Origin: CAYGUK01 sp964352985
GTDB lineage: Bacteria > Pseudomonadota > Gammaproteobacteria > JAHCLG01
Direction of reading: 5' to 3'
NCBI GenBank assembly: GCA_964352985.1
Contig: CAYGUK010000114.1
Location: 1 to 12,244, forward strand
DNA length: 12,244 nucleotides
Shown: positions 1 to 6,739 of the stretch, one piece after another
How positions within the stretch are numbered: position 1 is the first letter of the stretch
Layout of the letters: each line of letters opens with the position of its first letter
Notes under the pieces: generated by a model
Seen by the model: the letters and a program-made list of their open reading frames with translations, nothing else
Told to the model about the DNA's origin: nothing
Database searches by the model: none
Position numbers and translations under genes: made by a program

Positions 1-1
1 T

Positions 2-1234
2 GCCAATGGTGTGTTGGGTGCATTTAGTCTTTTAGCTTTTTTCAGTATTGTGGGTTTATCTTTAGCATTTTGGCCATTAATTCTCATTTTACTTGGTGCC
101 GGATTATTAGTTACACTCGTGACGGGGGCAATTTATTCTGATGCCCCGTTTGAAAAATTAAAAAAAATATTTCGAGACATAAATAAAACAGATTGTGCAA
201 CGGGTAAACCTCAAAGTATTTTAGGGGCAATTGCTTCAGTGATAAAGGGTATTGTAGTGTTTGCCGTCACTGCAGCACTTTTTCATTTTGATCCAGAGGG
301 CATTGTTGCAGGTGCTATTTTGGGTTTGTTTAATTCACTTTCTCAAGGCACAAAGCTTGTGCCCACTGCTTTAAATTTTAAAACGAAATTTAAAGAAATG
401 TTTTATCGTGAAAAATACACAGTGAAAGAAGTGGCAAAAATAACGATAAAAACGATTTTAGGGATAGGTCAGTTTTTTGGTCAAGTGGCTTCTGTTTTTA
501 TGGCGTTTCACACTTTAGGCTTGAGTCATTTATGTTTATATATTGTGGGTGGTATTACTTCTGCAGTGATGGGGAGTATTGCCGCAACTTATTATAATGC
601 GGAATTCATGAAGGAAGAAAAAGCAAAAACTAAACCTAAAATTAATGCAACCGGTGCTCTTTTAGGTGGATTTGCTGGATTATTAAAAGGCGTATTTTAC
701 TTTGTGAGTGCATTATCATTTTTAGCGTTGTTGGGCACGCCTGCCGGACCTGCTTTAATTATTGCTGCTTGTATAGGCGTTGCAACGTTTGCATCACAAA
801 CACCGAAGATTGTGAAAAAAACAAGTGAAATGGTTGCAATGATTTCATTTTCTCGCCAACAATCTAAAGAAAAAATTGCTAGGGATGCTGATCAAGAGAG
901 TCAAGAAAGTGTTAGCCCCGAGCTACAAAAAACACCAGACATTATTCATCCCATCGGATCACCAAAAAATAGCGTAGTATCAACAAGCCCAAGAGTGGAT
1001 GAGGACGTATTAAAACCATCAGATTTTGGTTCTTCTCAAGCTGTTGTTGCTGCTTTAGCCAGAACTTCAACATCATCGGCACCGGTTAAACCCGCTAGTG
1101 AAAACATTTTTGCTTCACCGATTGGGTTTAATCCCAAATCTAAAAGACAGCAGTTAAGCCCAGTACTACCCATAAAATCACAAAATAAAACAATGTCACA
1201 AGATACAGCAGTATTAGTGCAATGTAGAGCATAG
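2..1234 (+). CDS. Repetitive multi-span membrane protein with Ser/Pro-rich tail (5'-partial)
   Basis: The reading frame is open to the window edge. The first possible start (GTG at 11) lies inside a hydrophobic segment, so the true start is probably upstream. Counting from that GTG, about 280 residues form alternating hydrophobic stretches with short basic loops. They look like about four hairpins beginning near residues 3, 70, 150 and 215. The second and fourth resemble each other most: both have a Lys-Gly after the first half-helix (SVIKGIVVF, GLLKGVFYF) and end in a Ser-Gln-x-x-Lys pattern (SQGTKLV, SQTPKIV). This suggests internal duplication. Residues 285-407 form a hydrophilic, low-complexity tail rich in Ser, Pro and Lys with several Ser-Pro pairs. 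I recognise no enzyme motif and no named family. An inner-membrane protein or a translocated host-directed protein are both possible. It converges on the GIY-YIG gene with a 10-bp gap. Confidence 0.75.
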   Translation, partial: ANGVLGAFSLLAFFSIVGLSLAFWPLILILLGAGLLVTLVTGAIYSDAPFEKLKKIFRDINKTDCATGKPQSILGAIASVIKGIVVFAVTAALFHFDPEGIVAGAILGLFNSLSQGTKLVPTALNFKTKFKEMFYREKYTVKEVAKITIKTILGIGQFFGQVASVFMAFHTLGLSHLCLYIVGGITSAVMGSIAATYYNAEFMKEEKAKTKPKINATGALLGGFAGLLKGVFYFVSALSFLALLGTPAGPALIIAACIGVATFASQTPKIVKKTSEMVAMISFSRQQSKEKIARDADQESQESVSPELQKTPDIIHPIGSPKNSVVSTSPRVDEDVLKPSDFGSSQAVVAALARTSTSSAPVKPASENIFASPIGFNPKSKRQQLSPVLPIKSQNKTMSQDTAVLVQCRA

Positions 1235-1244
1235 AAGTAGTATT

Positions 1245-1532
1245 TTAGATAATATCAGCGATTAGGAATTCTAGGTTTTTAGGATCGGCTATTAAAGATT
1301 TTTTTTGCTTGTGTGAAAGTCGTTTAATTCGATATTCTATTTTTAAAGCATTTGATTTTGATTCATCTAACATCCAAAGTGCTGCTATTCGTAAAGGTTT
1401 AAATGCTCTCGTGTATTTTGCGCCCACGCCATCAAGATGTTGTTGCCAACGCTTGTCGGGATCTAGTGTTATCCCAGTGTAATAACTTTTATTGATGCAT
1501 TCTAAAATATATAGATAGTAATTTTGTTTCAT
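1245..1532 (-). CDS. GIY-YIG domain protein, YhbQ/UPF0213-like
   Basis: A 95-residue protein that is essentially one GIY-YIG nuclease domain, the usual size for stand-alone members of this family. The two signature strands are visible as YLYIL near residues 6-10 and YYTGIT near 17-22. They are followed by the conserved R-W-x-x-H (residues 28-32), a G-x-K-Y-T-R segment, and a Glu in the later helix (ALKIEYRIK) at the place of the metal-binding Glu. Small members such as E. coli YhbQ are related to nucleotide-excision and homing nucleases, but their substrates are poorly defined. ATG at 1532 is preferred over the in-frame GTG one codon upstream. Two perfect TATAAT hexamers lie on this strand at 1590-1595 and 1607-1612, but neither has a convincing -35. 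The gene is likely monocistronic. Confidence 0.85.
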   Translation of the reverse strand: MKQNYYLYILECINKSYYTGITLDPDKRWQQHLDGVGAKYTRAFKPLRIAALWMLDESKSNALKIEYRIKRLSHKQKKSLIADPKNLEFLIADII

Positions 1533-1692
1533 CACATTATTTTATATTGAAAAAACGAGATTGCAAAATGATATGTCATAATTACTTATATTATACTCAA
1601 GAAAATATTATAGTTTTAATTTAAAAGAGTTGAGAAATGCGCTTTTCAGGATCTACGTAGTGAATTATTTGTTTTGTAATTTTGTCAAAAGC

Positions 1693-1899
1693 TTACCTAG
1701 ATGGAGGAGCTGGTGTTTTACTATTATCTCGTATTGGTAATCGAACTATTACAAATGCACCTGGTTCGGTTATCGTTGGCGTAGGCGTATCAGATGCAAG
1801 TTGTTCTTCATCATGCTCAGCAATGTTTTTAAAATTAAATAAAAAACGATTTTTGATTTTAATTATTCGATGCAATAAAAAAGCTTGAGTCGCATATTC
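1693..1899 (-). pseudogene. Possible remnant of a protein-coding gene
   Basis: This minus-strand frame is open for about 69 codons and reads like the end of a protein. A basic hydrophobic start is followed by an acidic stretch (AEHDEEQ), a Thr/Pro-rich linker (TPTPTITEPG), a short beta-like segment (AFVIVRLPIR) and a terminal Pro-rich tail before TAA. It has no ATG or GTG start in frame, only a TTG at 1873-1875 without a ribosome site, and a stop lies just upstream. Local base composition is less AT-rich than the flanks. The plus strand is also open here (1682-1888, TTG start), so the coding strand is not certain. A 5'-truncated gene remnant is my preferred reading; chance openness is the alternative. 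Confidence 0.25.
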
Positions 1900-2292
1900 T
1901 AGTGAGAGTTAATAGTTAGGTCATGCAGTATGAGAATACAAGTTTATCTCCAATAATTATATTTCTACTAAGATATTTTTATTAAAAATAAAGAGAGCAA
2001 TTATACTTTCAGTGGGATAATTTAGGTTATTTTCACTAGTAAAATATAATAAAATTAATGATTTTTTATCGGTTTCTATTGTGTGATAACTTGTTATACT
2101 TGGATAGAGTGAACTTTTTTTATCAATTTTTTCGGGGTAATAAAATAAAAATAAGTTGCAAAATTTTGTAAAAACATCATGCATTGCTAATGACAAAATA
2201 ATTTAACATTAATACAAGATGCGTGATAGATGAATGTCGATGTCGATTACAATAGAAATTGATTTGAAAATGCTAGCACAAGTAATTAATTT

Positions 2293-2296
2293 AGGA
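2293..2296 (+). promoter_or_regulatory. Ribosome binding site deciding the start of the sialidase-like gene
   Basis: AGGA lies six bases before the ATG at 2303, and that ATG begins a textbook signal peptide. The in-frame ATG at 2234 has no such site and would put 23 residues in front of the signal peptide. This makes 2303 the better start. Confidence 0.65.
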
Positions 2297-2302
2297 CTTA
2301 AG

Positions 2303-3895
2303 ATGATAAGCAGAAAACTTTTACTTATATTCATTTCATTTTTTCTAGTTACTTCTATAAACGCAGCTAATTTACCCATAAATGATATTACCTATCCAAT
2401 TCCTATTTTCTGGACAATCGAAAATCATGGGAGCAATCTGCAAGTGATTAATAATCAGCTTGTGGCAGTTTGGTTCCATGGGGGAGAACGAACCGCTGAG
2501 TTTTCAACGATTTTCGGGACAAATAGCACGTTAGATAATTTTGCTTGGACCTTACCTATTACACTTGCTGATAATGGAAATGCCGGTAAAGTGCCTTATT
2601 TTCCAGATGTTAATCCGGCCATTTACTATAATCAAAACACAAAAAAACTTTTTCTTTTTTGGATGAAAATAAATAATCAACATTGGGAGAGTGCAGAAGT
2701 TAGATTACGAATCGGACTGGTGCCGAATAATTTTTCTAACATTAACCAAATAAACTGGGAAAATGAAATCAGTGGCACATTGCTTTTACCGCAATACGAT
2801 CAAACGAAATTTACTCAAACTGTGACTACTTATTTACAAAATGCTTGGCCTTTAAGCCAAGGTCATTTTGATCCAGCAACAAGTATGAAAAATGCACCTT
2901 CATTTGGTCAATGTCAGGTGACAAGTCAATCATTCAATATAACCCAAGCAGAGAAGCAACAGATTTATCAAAAATTAATAACGGAGATAAGTCAGTTTAA
3001 CAATCAATATTATTCGCAATTAAAAGAAAAATTGCAAAGACATCAATCTACCAATCAATTATCTTTAAAAGAGGTAAATAATTTTAAATCACTTGCAGTG
3101 CATTTGAAAAGCATTAATAATTCTGCAAATGGTGGTATCGATTCTATTTTAGACGTGATTTATTATATTTATGATGAATATAATATTATTAAAATGCAAA
3201 CAACTGTATTTGATAAATCGAATAAAGATTATTATCAGCGCGGATGGGAAACGAGAACAACGCCTGTCTCTATTAATTTACCTAATAGTCATCAACGATT
3301 ATTGTTACCTCTTTATTCTGATGGTTTGAATTTTTCTCTGGTCATTTATTCGGATGATGATGGGAAAACATGGCATTATGCAAATACACCTATTGCATCG
3401 CGAGCTGGGATTCAACCCTCGATTGTTCAATTACCCAATGGCGATTTAATTGCTTTCATGCGAAATAATGCGGGTGTGATTAATCTTAATCGTGTGTTAA
3501 TGAGTCGTTCTTGTGATAATGGTTTAAGTTGGTCTCCTGCAGTTCCAGTGATGGCGAGTGGCTTAACTAATGAAAGTGCCAGTCTCAGTGCGACCTTGTT
3601 AAATAAGGGACAATACGCTTCAGACCCTGCTGTGTTGTTAGTTTTTAATCCTGATCAAAAGCGACAAATTTTAAATGCGGCAATCGCAACAGTTAAAAGT
3701 GATGATACGCTAAATTGGCAAAAACCAATTACACTTGAAAGTAGCACAGTAAATAATACAACTTTTGAATATCCTTCTGCTATTCAATCTAACACTGGTG
3801 TTGTCGCTATTTCATTTAGCCATCGTTATTTATCGAAAACAGAATGTGGTGATTCACTGTGTCAGAAGATAGGTGTGATCAAAACTAGCTTTTAA
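2303..3895 (+). CDS. Secreted sialidase-like (BNR/Asp-box) protein with a helical insertion
   Basis: A 530-residue protein. Residues 1-21 are a Sec signal peptide (basic M-I-S-R-K, hydrophobic core, likely cleavage after SINA). The rest resembles the BNR_2 'predicted neuraminidase' group: HGGER near 60, NPAIYY near 105, GWETR at 314-318, an Asp-box SDDDGKTW at 350-357, QPSIVQLPNGDLIAFMR at about 371-387, a second degenerate Asp-box SCDNGLSW at 403-410, and an EYPSAIQ segment near the C-terminus. These mark the blades of a six-bladed propeller. Between the early and late blades, residues of about 190-300 form a Gln/Lys-rich, mostly helical segment that is not part of the usual fold. Family members act on or bind glycans, but activity cannot be assigned from sequence: I cannot place a full sialidase Arg triad. 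Export to the periplasm or beyond is expected. It stands alone, followed by a probable terminator. Confidence 0.8.
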   Translation: MISRKLLLIFISFFLVTSINAANLPINDITYPIPIFWTIENHGSNLQVINNQLVAVWFHGGERTAEFSTIFGTNSTLDNFAWTLPITLADNGNAGKVPYFPDVNPAIYYNQNTKKLFLFWMKINNQHWESAEVRLRIGLVPNNFSNINQINWENEISGTLLLPQYDQTKFTQTVTTYLQNAWPLSQGHFDPATSMKNAPSFGQCQVTSQSFNITQAEKQQIYQKLITEISQFNNQYYSQLKEKLQRHQSTNQLSLKEVNNFKSLAVHLKSINNSANGGIDSILDVIYYIYDEYNIIKMQTTVFDKSNKDYYQRGWETRTTPVSINLPNSHQRLLLPLYSDGLNFSLVIYSDDDGKTWHYANTPIASRAGIQPSIVQLPNGDLIAFMRNNAGVINLNRVLMSRSCDNGLSWSPAVPVMASGLTNESASLSATLLNKGQYASDPAVLLVFNPDQKRQILNAAIATVKSDDTLNWQKPITLESSTVNNTTFEYPSAIQSNTGVVAISFSHRYLSKTECGDSLCQKIGVIKTSF

Positions 3896-3903
3896 ATAGC
3901 CAT

Positions 3904-3934
3904 GAGAAAATGCCTGATGTTTTCTCTGCTTTTT
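3904..3934 (+). terminator. Probable rho-independent terminator of the sialidase-like gene
   Basis: GAGAAAA (3904-3910) pairs with TTTTCTC (3920-3926) around a nine-base loop, followed by TGCTTTTT. It lies nine bases after the stop codon. The stem is perfect over 7 bp but low in GC, so strength is uncertain. Confidence 0.45.
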
Positions 3935-4048
3935 AAAAGTTTATTTTACCAAAAGACATTAGCTTATGAAAGGGCGCAATTCTTATTGCAGAATAACGTA
4001 CCTTTATTTTGTAGAGTCATCATTATTTTATAATGAAGCAATAATAAC

Positions 4049-4387
4049 TTACTTTTTCATACTACTTTTAGTTTGCATTTCTACTGCTTTTGTTGATTTA
4101 TCTTCTGCTTCTCTTTGTTCTTGTAATAATTGCATCAATTGCTGAACAGGCGTGCCTGCTTCACTAGCAAAGTCATATATGAGTTGTTTAAGGTTAAGTT
4201 TTAAGCGAAGTAAATCGTGTTGATTAATATTATCGCCTAAAATTGCAGGAGTATATATGCTGTCATCGATATCTTCTTGAAGTTCAGCAAGCGATCCCAA
4301 CGCTTTTTTTGAATTTTCAGCGAGTCTATCACTCTGGATTTTTATTTGTTGTATTTGTTCGATTGTAGATTCATCAGTAGCGGCCAT
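4049..4387 (-). CDS. Small helical protein of unknown function
   Basis: A 112-residue protein with no signal peptide and no membrane segment. The start is well supported: GGAG sits seven bases before the ATG. Residues 5-45 are an amphipathic helix rich in Gln, Glu, Ser and Leu (coiled-coil-like). A short break with Pro and Gly (TPAILGDNI) follows, then a second helix at about 56-95 (LLRLKLNLKQL, then VQQLMQLLQEQ), and a charged Lys/Ser-rich tail. I do not recognise the family. The layout of helix, turn, Asn-x-x-x-Leu-Leu-x-Leu, then a long helix ending in Leu-Met-Gln repeats vaguely resembles type III secretion needle or inner-rod subunits. However, the protein is longer than those (usually about 80 residues) and no secretion genes are nearby. 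It is a lone gene between the sialidase-like gene and the rpoD operon, with no clear terminator of its own; only an AT-only 7-bp hairpin lies at 4020-4036. Confidence 0.7.
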   Translation of the reverse strand: MAATDESTIEQIQQIKIQSDRLAENSKKALGSLAELQEDIDDSIYTPAILGDNINQHDLLRLKLNLKQLIYDFASEAGTPVQQLMQLLQEQREAEDKSTKAVEMQTKSSMKK

Positions 4388-4736
4388 TGTTATTCTCCAT
4401 GTATTTTATTAATCAATTTTTCTACATTTAAAACAAATGCAATGAAAGATTGAATCCTTTGTTTTTGAAAAAAAACTCAGCTAGTTATATTTTAATAAAA
4501 TAACAACTTGTTGATTTTGATTTTAAATGCGTTAAGGCTAAAACTTGTTAAATTGAATTCAAATGAGTCTTGATAGTTTTAATTATATTGGCGAGTGTGT
4601 TGTTTTTTGACTGACGTTGATGTGTTTGCTTGGAATGCCTTTCAAATAAATGAAAAAAACACTATTTGCTATTAATTAAAATCCCCAAGATACAAACTTG
4701 GGGATTCTAATTAAAAAGGATTATTTAGAAATAAAA
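4388..4736. other. Intergenic stretch between the small helical gene and rpoD
   Basis: This AT-rich stretch of about 350 bp contains no credible open frame on either strand. Its right end holds the rpoD terminator. Its left end must contain the promoter of the minus-strand small gene. A TATAAC-like -10 is present there, but I see no matching -35, so I do not place a promoter. Confidence 0.5.
4680..4706 (-). terminator. Terminator at the end of the rpsU-dnaG-rpoD operon
   Basis: A perfect 10-bp stem, AATCCCCAAG (4680-4689) with CTTGGGGATT (4697-4706), encloses a seven-base loop. Read on the minus strand, the hairpin lies about 30 bases after the rpoD stop and runs into TTTTAATTAAT. A Gly/Cys-rich stem followed by a T-rich run is the rho-independent pattern. 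It is the strongest terminator in the window. Confidence 0.8.
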
Positions 4737-6644
4737 TTAATTATTTTCATCTTGTTCAAGGAAGCTGCGTAATTGTTCAGACCGTGATGGATGACGCAAT
4801 TTACGCAAGGCTTTTGCTTCGATTTGACGAATACGTTCACGTGTTACATCAAATTGCTTGCCCACTTCTTCGAGGGTGTGATCGGTATTCATGTCGATAC
4901 CAAAACGCATTCTTAATACTTTTGCTTCTCTCGGTGTCAGCGTTGATAAAATATCTTTGGTTGCTTCACGTAACCCTTGGGTTGTGGCTGAATCAACCGG
5001 TGATAAAATTGTTGCATCTTCAATAAAGTCACCAAGATGAGAGTCTTCATCATCACCAATGGGAGTTTCCATTGATATAGGTTCTTTAGCAATTTTTAGC
5101 ACTTTACGAACTTTATCTTCTGGCATTAACATGCGTTGGGCTAATTCTTCAGGTGTGGGTTCGACACCTGTTTCTTGAAGAATTTGTCTTGAAACACGAT
5201 TTAATTTGTTGATAGTTTCAATCATATGAACTGGAATACGAATCGTTCTGGCTTGATCAGCAATAGAACGCGTGATAGCTTGTCGTATCCACCAAGTTGC
5301 ATAAGTTGAAAATTTGTAACCGCGACGATATTCAAATTTGTCGACGGCTTTCATTAAGCCGATGTTGCCTTCTTGAATTAAGTCGAGAAATTGTAAACCG
5401 CGATTGGTATATTTTTTAGCGATTGAAATCACTAAGCGAAGGTTTGCTTCGACCATTTCTTTTTTCGCACGTCTTGCTTTGGCTTCACCAATAGACATGC
5501 CGCGATTGATGTTTTTAATTTCACGTAAGGTGAGATTGGATTCATCTTGCATGCTCATTAATCTTTTTAATGAACGTTTTACTTCGATGTAATGTGCTTC
5601 TATATGTCCTGCAAACTCGGTATTCTTTTGACACAAATCATCGAGCCATTGAACAGTGGGATCTTCTTTAGGATAGATGGCTATAAATTCTTTACGTGGA
5701 AGTTTTGCTTTGACGACGCATAATTTCATAATGGCTTTTTCGTGACTGCGAATTTCATTAAGCATGTTACGCATTTTACGAATGAGCTTATCAAATTGTC
5801 TTGGAACAAGTTTGAATTTTAAGAATTCTTCAGCTAATTCTTTACGGGCCTTTTCTGCATTTTTATGATCGGGACCATGTTTTTCTTCAAGCTTGATATA
5901 TTTGTCATAATAATCTTGGAGAATTCCAAAACGTTCTTTTGCGATTTCAGGATCAGGGCCCATATCAACACCGGCACCGCCTTCACCATCTTCGCCATCT
6001 TCATCGTCATCTTCAAAATCAAATTTATCAGAATGGTCATCTTTGAGTAGCGAGCCAATTTCAGACGCTGGTGCGTCTTCTTCTTCAAGATCGGAATAGC
6101 CGGAGATTAAATCACTTAATCGTGAAAGGCCTTCTTCGACACGATAATATTCGGTCAATACATCTTTAATAATCGTAGGATATTCAGCCATCGTCGTGAA
6201 GACTTGCCGAATACCTTTTTCGATGCGTTTGGCAATCGCAATTTCGCCTTGGCGTGTTAATAATTCGACAGTACCCATTTCCCTCATGTACATTCGTACT
6301 GGATCGGTGGTGCGGCCAAATTCACTGTCCACTGCCACTAATGCAGCAGCGGCTTCTTCAGCGGCGGTTTCATCTGTCATGTCTTTGTCATCAAGCAGGA
6401 TATTATCCATTTCTGGTGCTGTTTCATAAACAGTGATCCCCATATCATTAATCATACCGATAATTTCATCGATTTGTTCGGGATCAACTATATCCTGTGG
6501 CAAATGATCATTGACTTCAGCATAAGTTAAAAAACCTTGCTCTTTACCACGTTTTATAAGAAGTTTCAGCTGAGATTGCTGTTGTTTACCGTCTAAATTA
6601 GTCATAGATTTCTTTTGTGTAGCCTGGCTGGACAAACTGCGCAT
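4737..6644 (-). CDS. rpoD: RNA polymerase primary sigma factor RpoD (sigma-70)
   Basis: This housekeeping sigma factor directs RNA polymerase to -10/-35 promoters. At 635 residues it is close to the gammaproteobacterial norm (613 in E. coli). Visible parts in order: region 1.1 at about 24-100 (SQLKLLIKRGKEQGFLTYAEVNDHL start); region 1.2 at 110-145 (RTTDPVRMYMREMGTVELLT); the non-conserved region at about 146-395 with a strongly acidic run at 202-222; regions 2.1-2.4 at about 396-473 with the -10 reading helix (YATWWIRQAITRSIADQ); region 3 to about 550; and region 4 with the -35 helix-turn-helix near 590-612 (LEEVGKQFDVTRERIRQIEA). AGAGGA sits six bases before the chosen ATG, supporting it over the ATG at codon 14. 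It is last in the operon, 95 bp after dnaG. That gap holds only a weak AT-only hairpin, so rpoD may also have its own promoter. Confidence 0.98.
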   Translation of the reverse strand: MRSLSSQATQKKSMTNLDGKQQQSQLKLLIKRGKEQGFLTYAEVNDHLPQDIVDPEQIDEIIGMINDMGITVYETAPEMDNILLDDKDMTDETAAEEAAAALVAVDSEFGRTTDPVRMYMREMGTVELLTRQGEIAIAKRIEKGIRQVFTTMAEYPTIIKDVLTEYYRVEEGLSRLSDLISGYSDLEEEDAPASEIGSLLKDDHSDKFDFEDDDEDGEDGEGGAGVDMGPDPEIAKERFGILQDYYDKYIKLEEKHGPDHKNAEKARKELAEEFLKFKLVPRQFDKLIRKMRNMLNEIRSHEKAIMKLCVVKAKLPRKEFIAIYPKEDPTVQWLDDLCQKNTEFAGHIEAHYIEVKRSLKRLMSMQDESNLTLREIKNINRGMSIGEAKARRAKKEMVEANLRLVISIAKKYTNRGLQFLDLIQEGNIGLMKAVDKFEYRRGYKFSTYATWWIRQAITRSIADQARTIRIPVHMIETINKLNRVSRQILQETGVEPTPEELAQRMLMPEDKVRKVLKIAKEPISMETPIGDDEDSHLGDFIEDATILSPVDSATTQGLREATKDILSTLTPREAKVLRMRFGIDMNTDHTLEEVGKQFDVTRERIRQIEAKALRKLRHPSRSEQLRSFLEQDENN

Positions 6645-6739
6645 TATAATCCTCTTGTGTTATTAAATCTAGAGATGAGTTTAAAAAATAAAGACTTTTT
6701 TATTCTGCGTGTCCTTAGATGTAAGTTAATAGTAAAAGT

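Larger units (their letters stand above)
1533..2302. other. Gene-poor AT-rich stretch
   Basis: About 770 bp with no confident gene. Both strands carry only short open frames beginning with TTG and lacking a Shine-Dalgarno sequence, for example 1957-2196 on the minus strand, which is mostly AT-rich codons and matches nothing I know. One sub-region, 1690-1830, is less AT-rich than its surroundings and may be a gene remnant (listed separately). The right end holds the leader of the sialidase-like gene. I see no tRNA, array or transposon end. Confidence 0.5.

Noticed and set aside
1214..1234. C-terminal Gln-Cys-Arg-Ala of the first membrane protein as a host prenylation (CaaX) signal
   Set aside because: Only two residues follow the cysteine, whereas the motif needs three, with aliphatic residues.
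1682..1888. Plus-strand open frame rich in Gly, Val and Ser
   Set aside because: It starts with TTG without a Shine-Dalgarno and mirrors the minus-strand frame, which reads more like a real protein. I kept only the minus strand as a possible remnant.
2153..2172. Near-perfect palindrome TTGCAAAATTTTGTAA as an operator
   Set aside because: It has one mismatch, is composed almost only of A and T, and matches no operator I know. Such palindromes are common in AT-rich DNA.
1957..2196. Minus-strand open frame of 79 codons in the AT-rich gap
   Set aside because: It has a TTG start, no ribosome site, composition dominated by AT-rich codons and no recognisable motif. Long open frames are expected by chance in such sequence less often than in coding DNA, but nothing positive supports this one.
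4020..4036. Hairpin TCATTAT/ATAATGA as terminator of the small helical gene
   Set aside because: The stem is nearly all A and T with a three-base loop and has no adjacent T-run on the relevant strand.
5834..6088. Alternative-frame open frames inside rpoD
   Set aside because: They overlap a fully conserved RpoD frame and have low-complexity translations caused by the acidic codons. They are shadows.
6663..6676. 14-base direct repeat TTAAATCTAGAGAT shared with 10288-10301
   Set aside because: By a rough estimate, one or so such match is expected by chance in 12 kb of this composition, and the flanks do not match.
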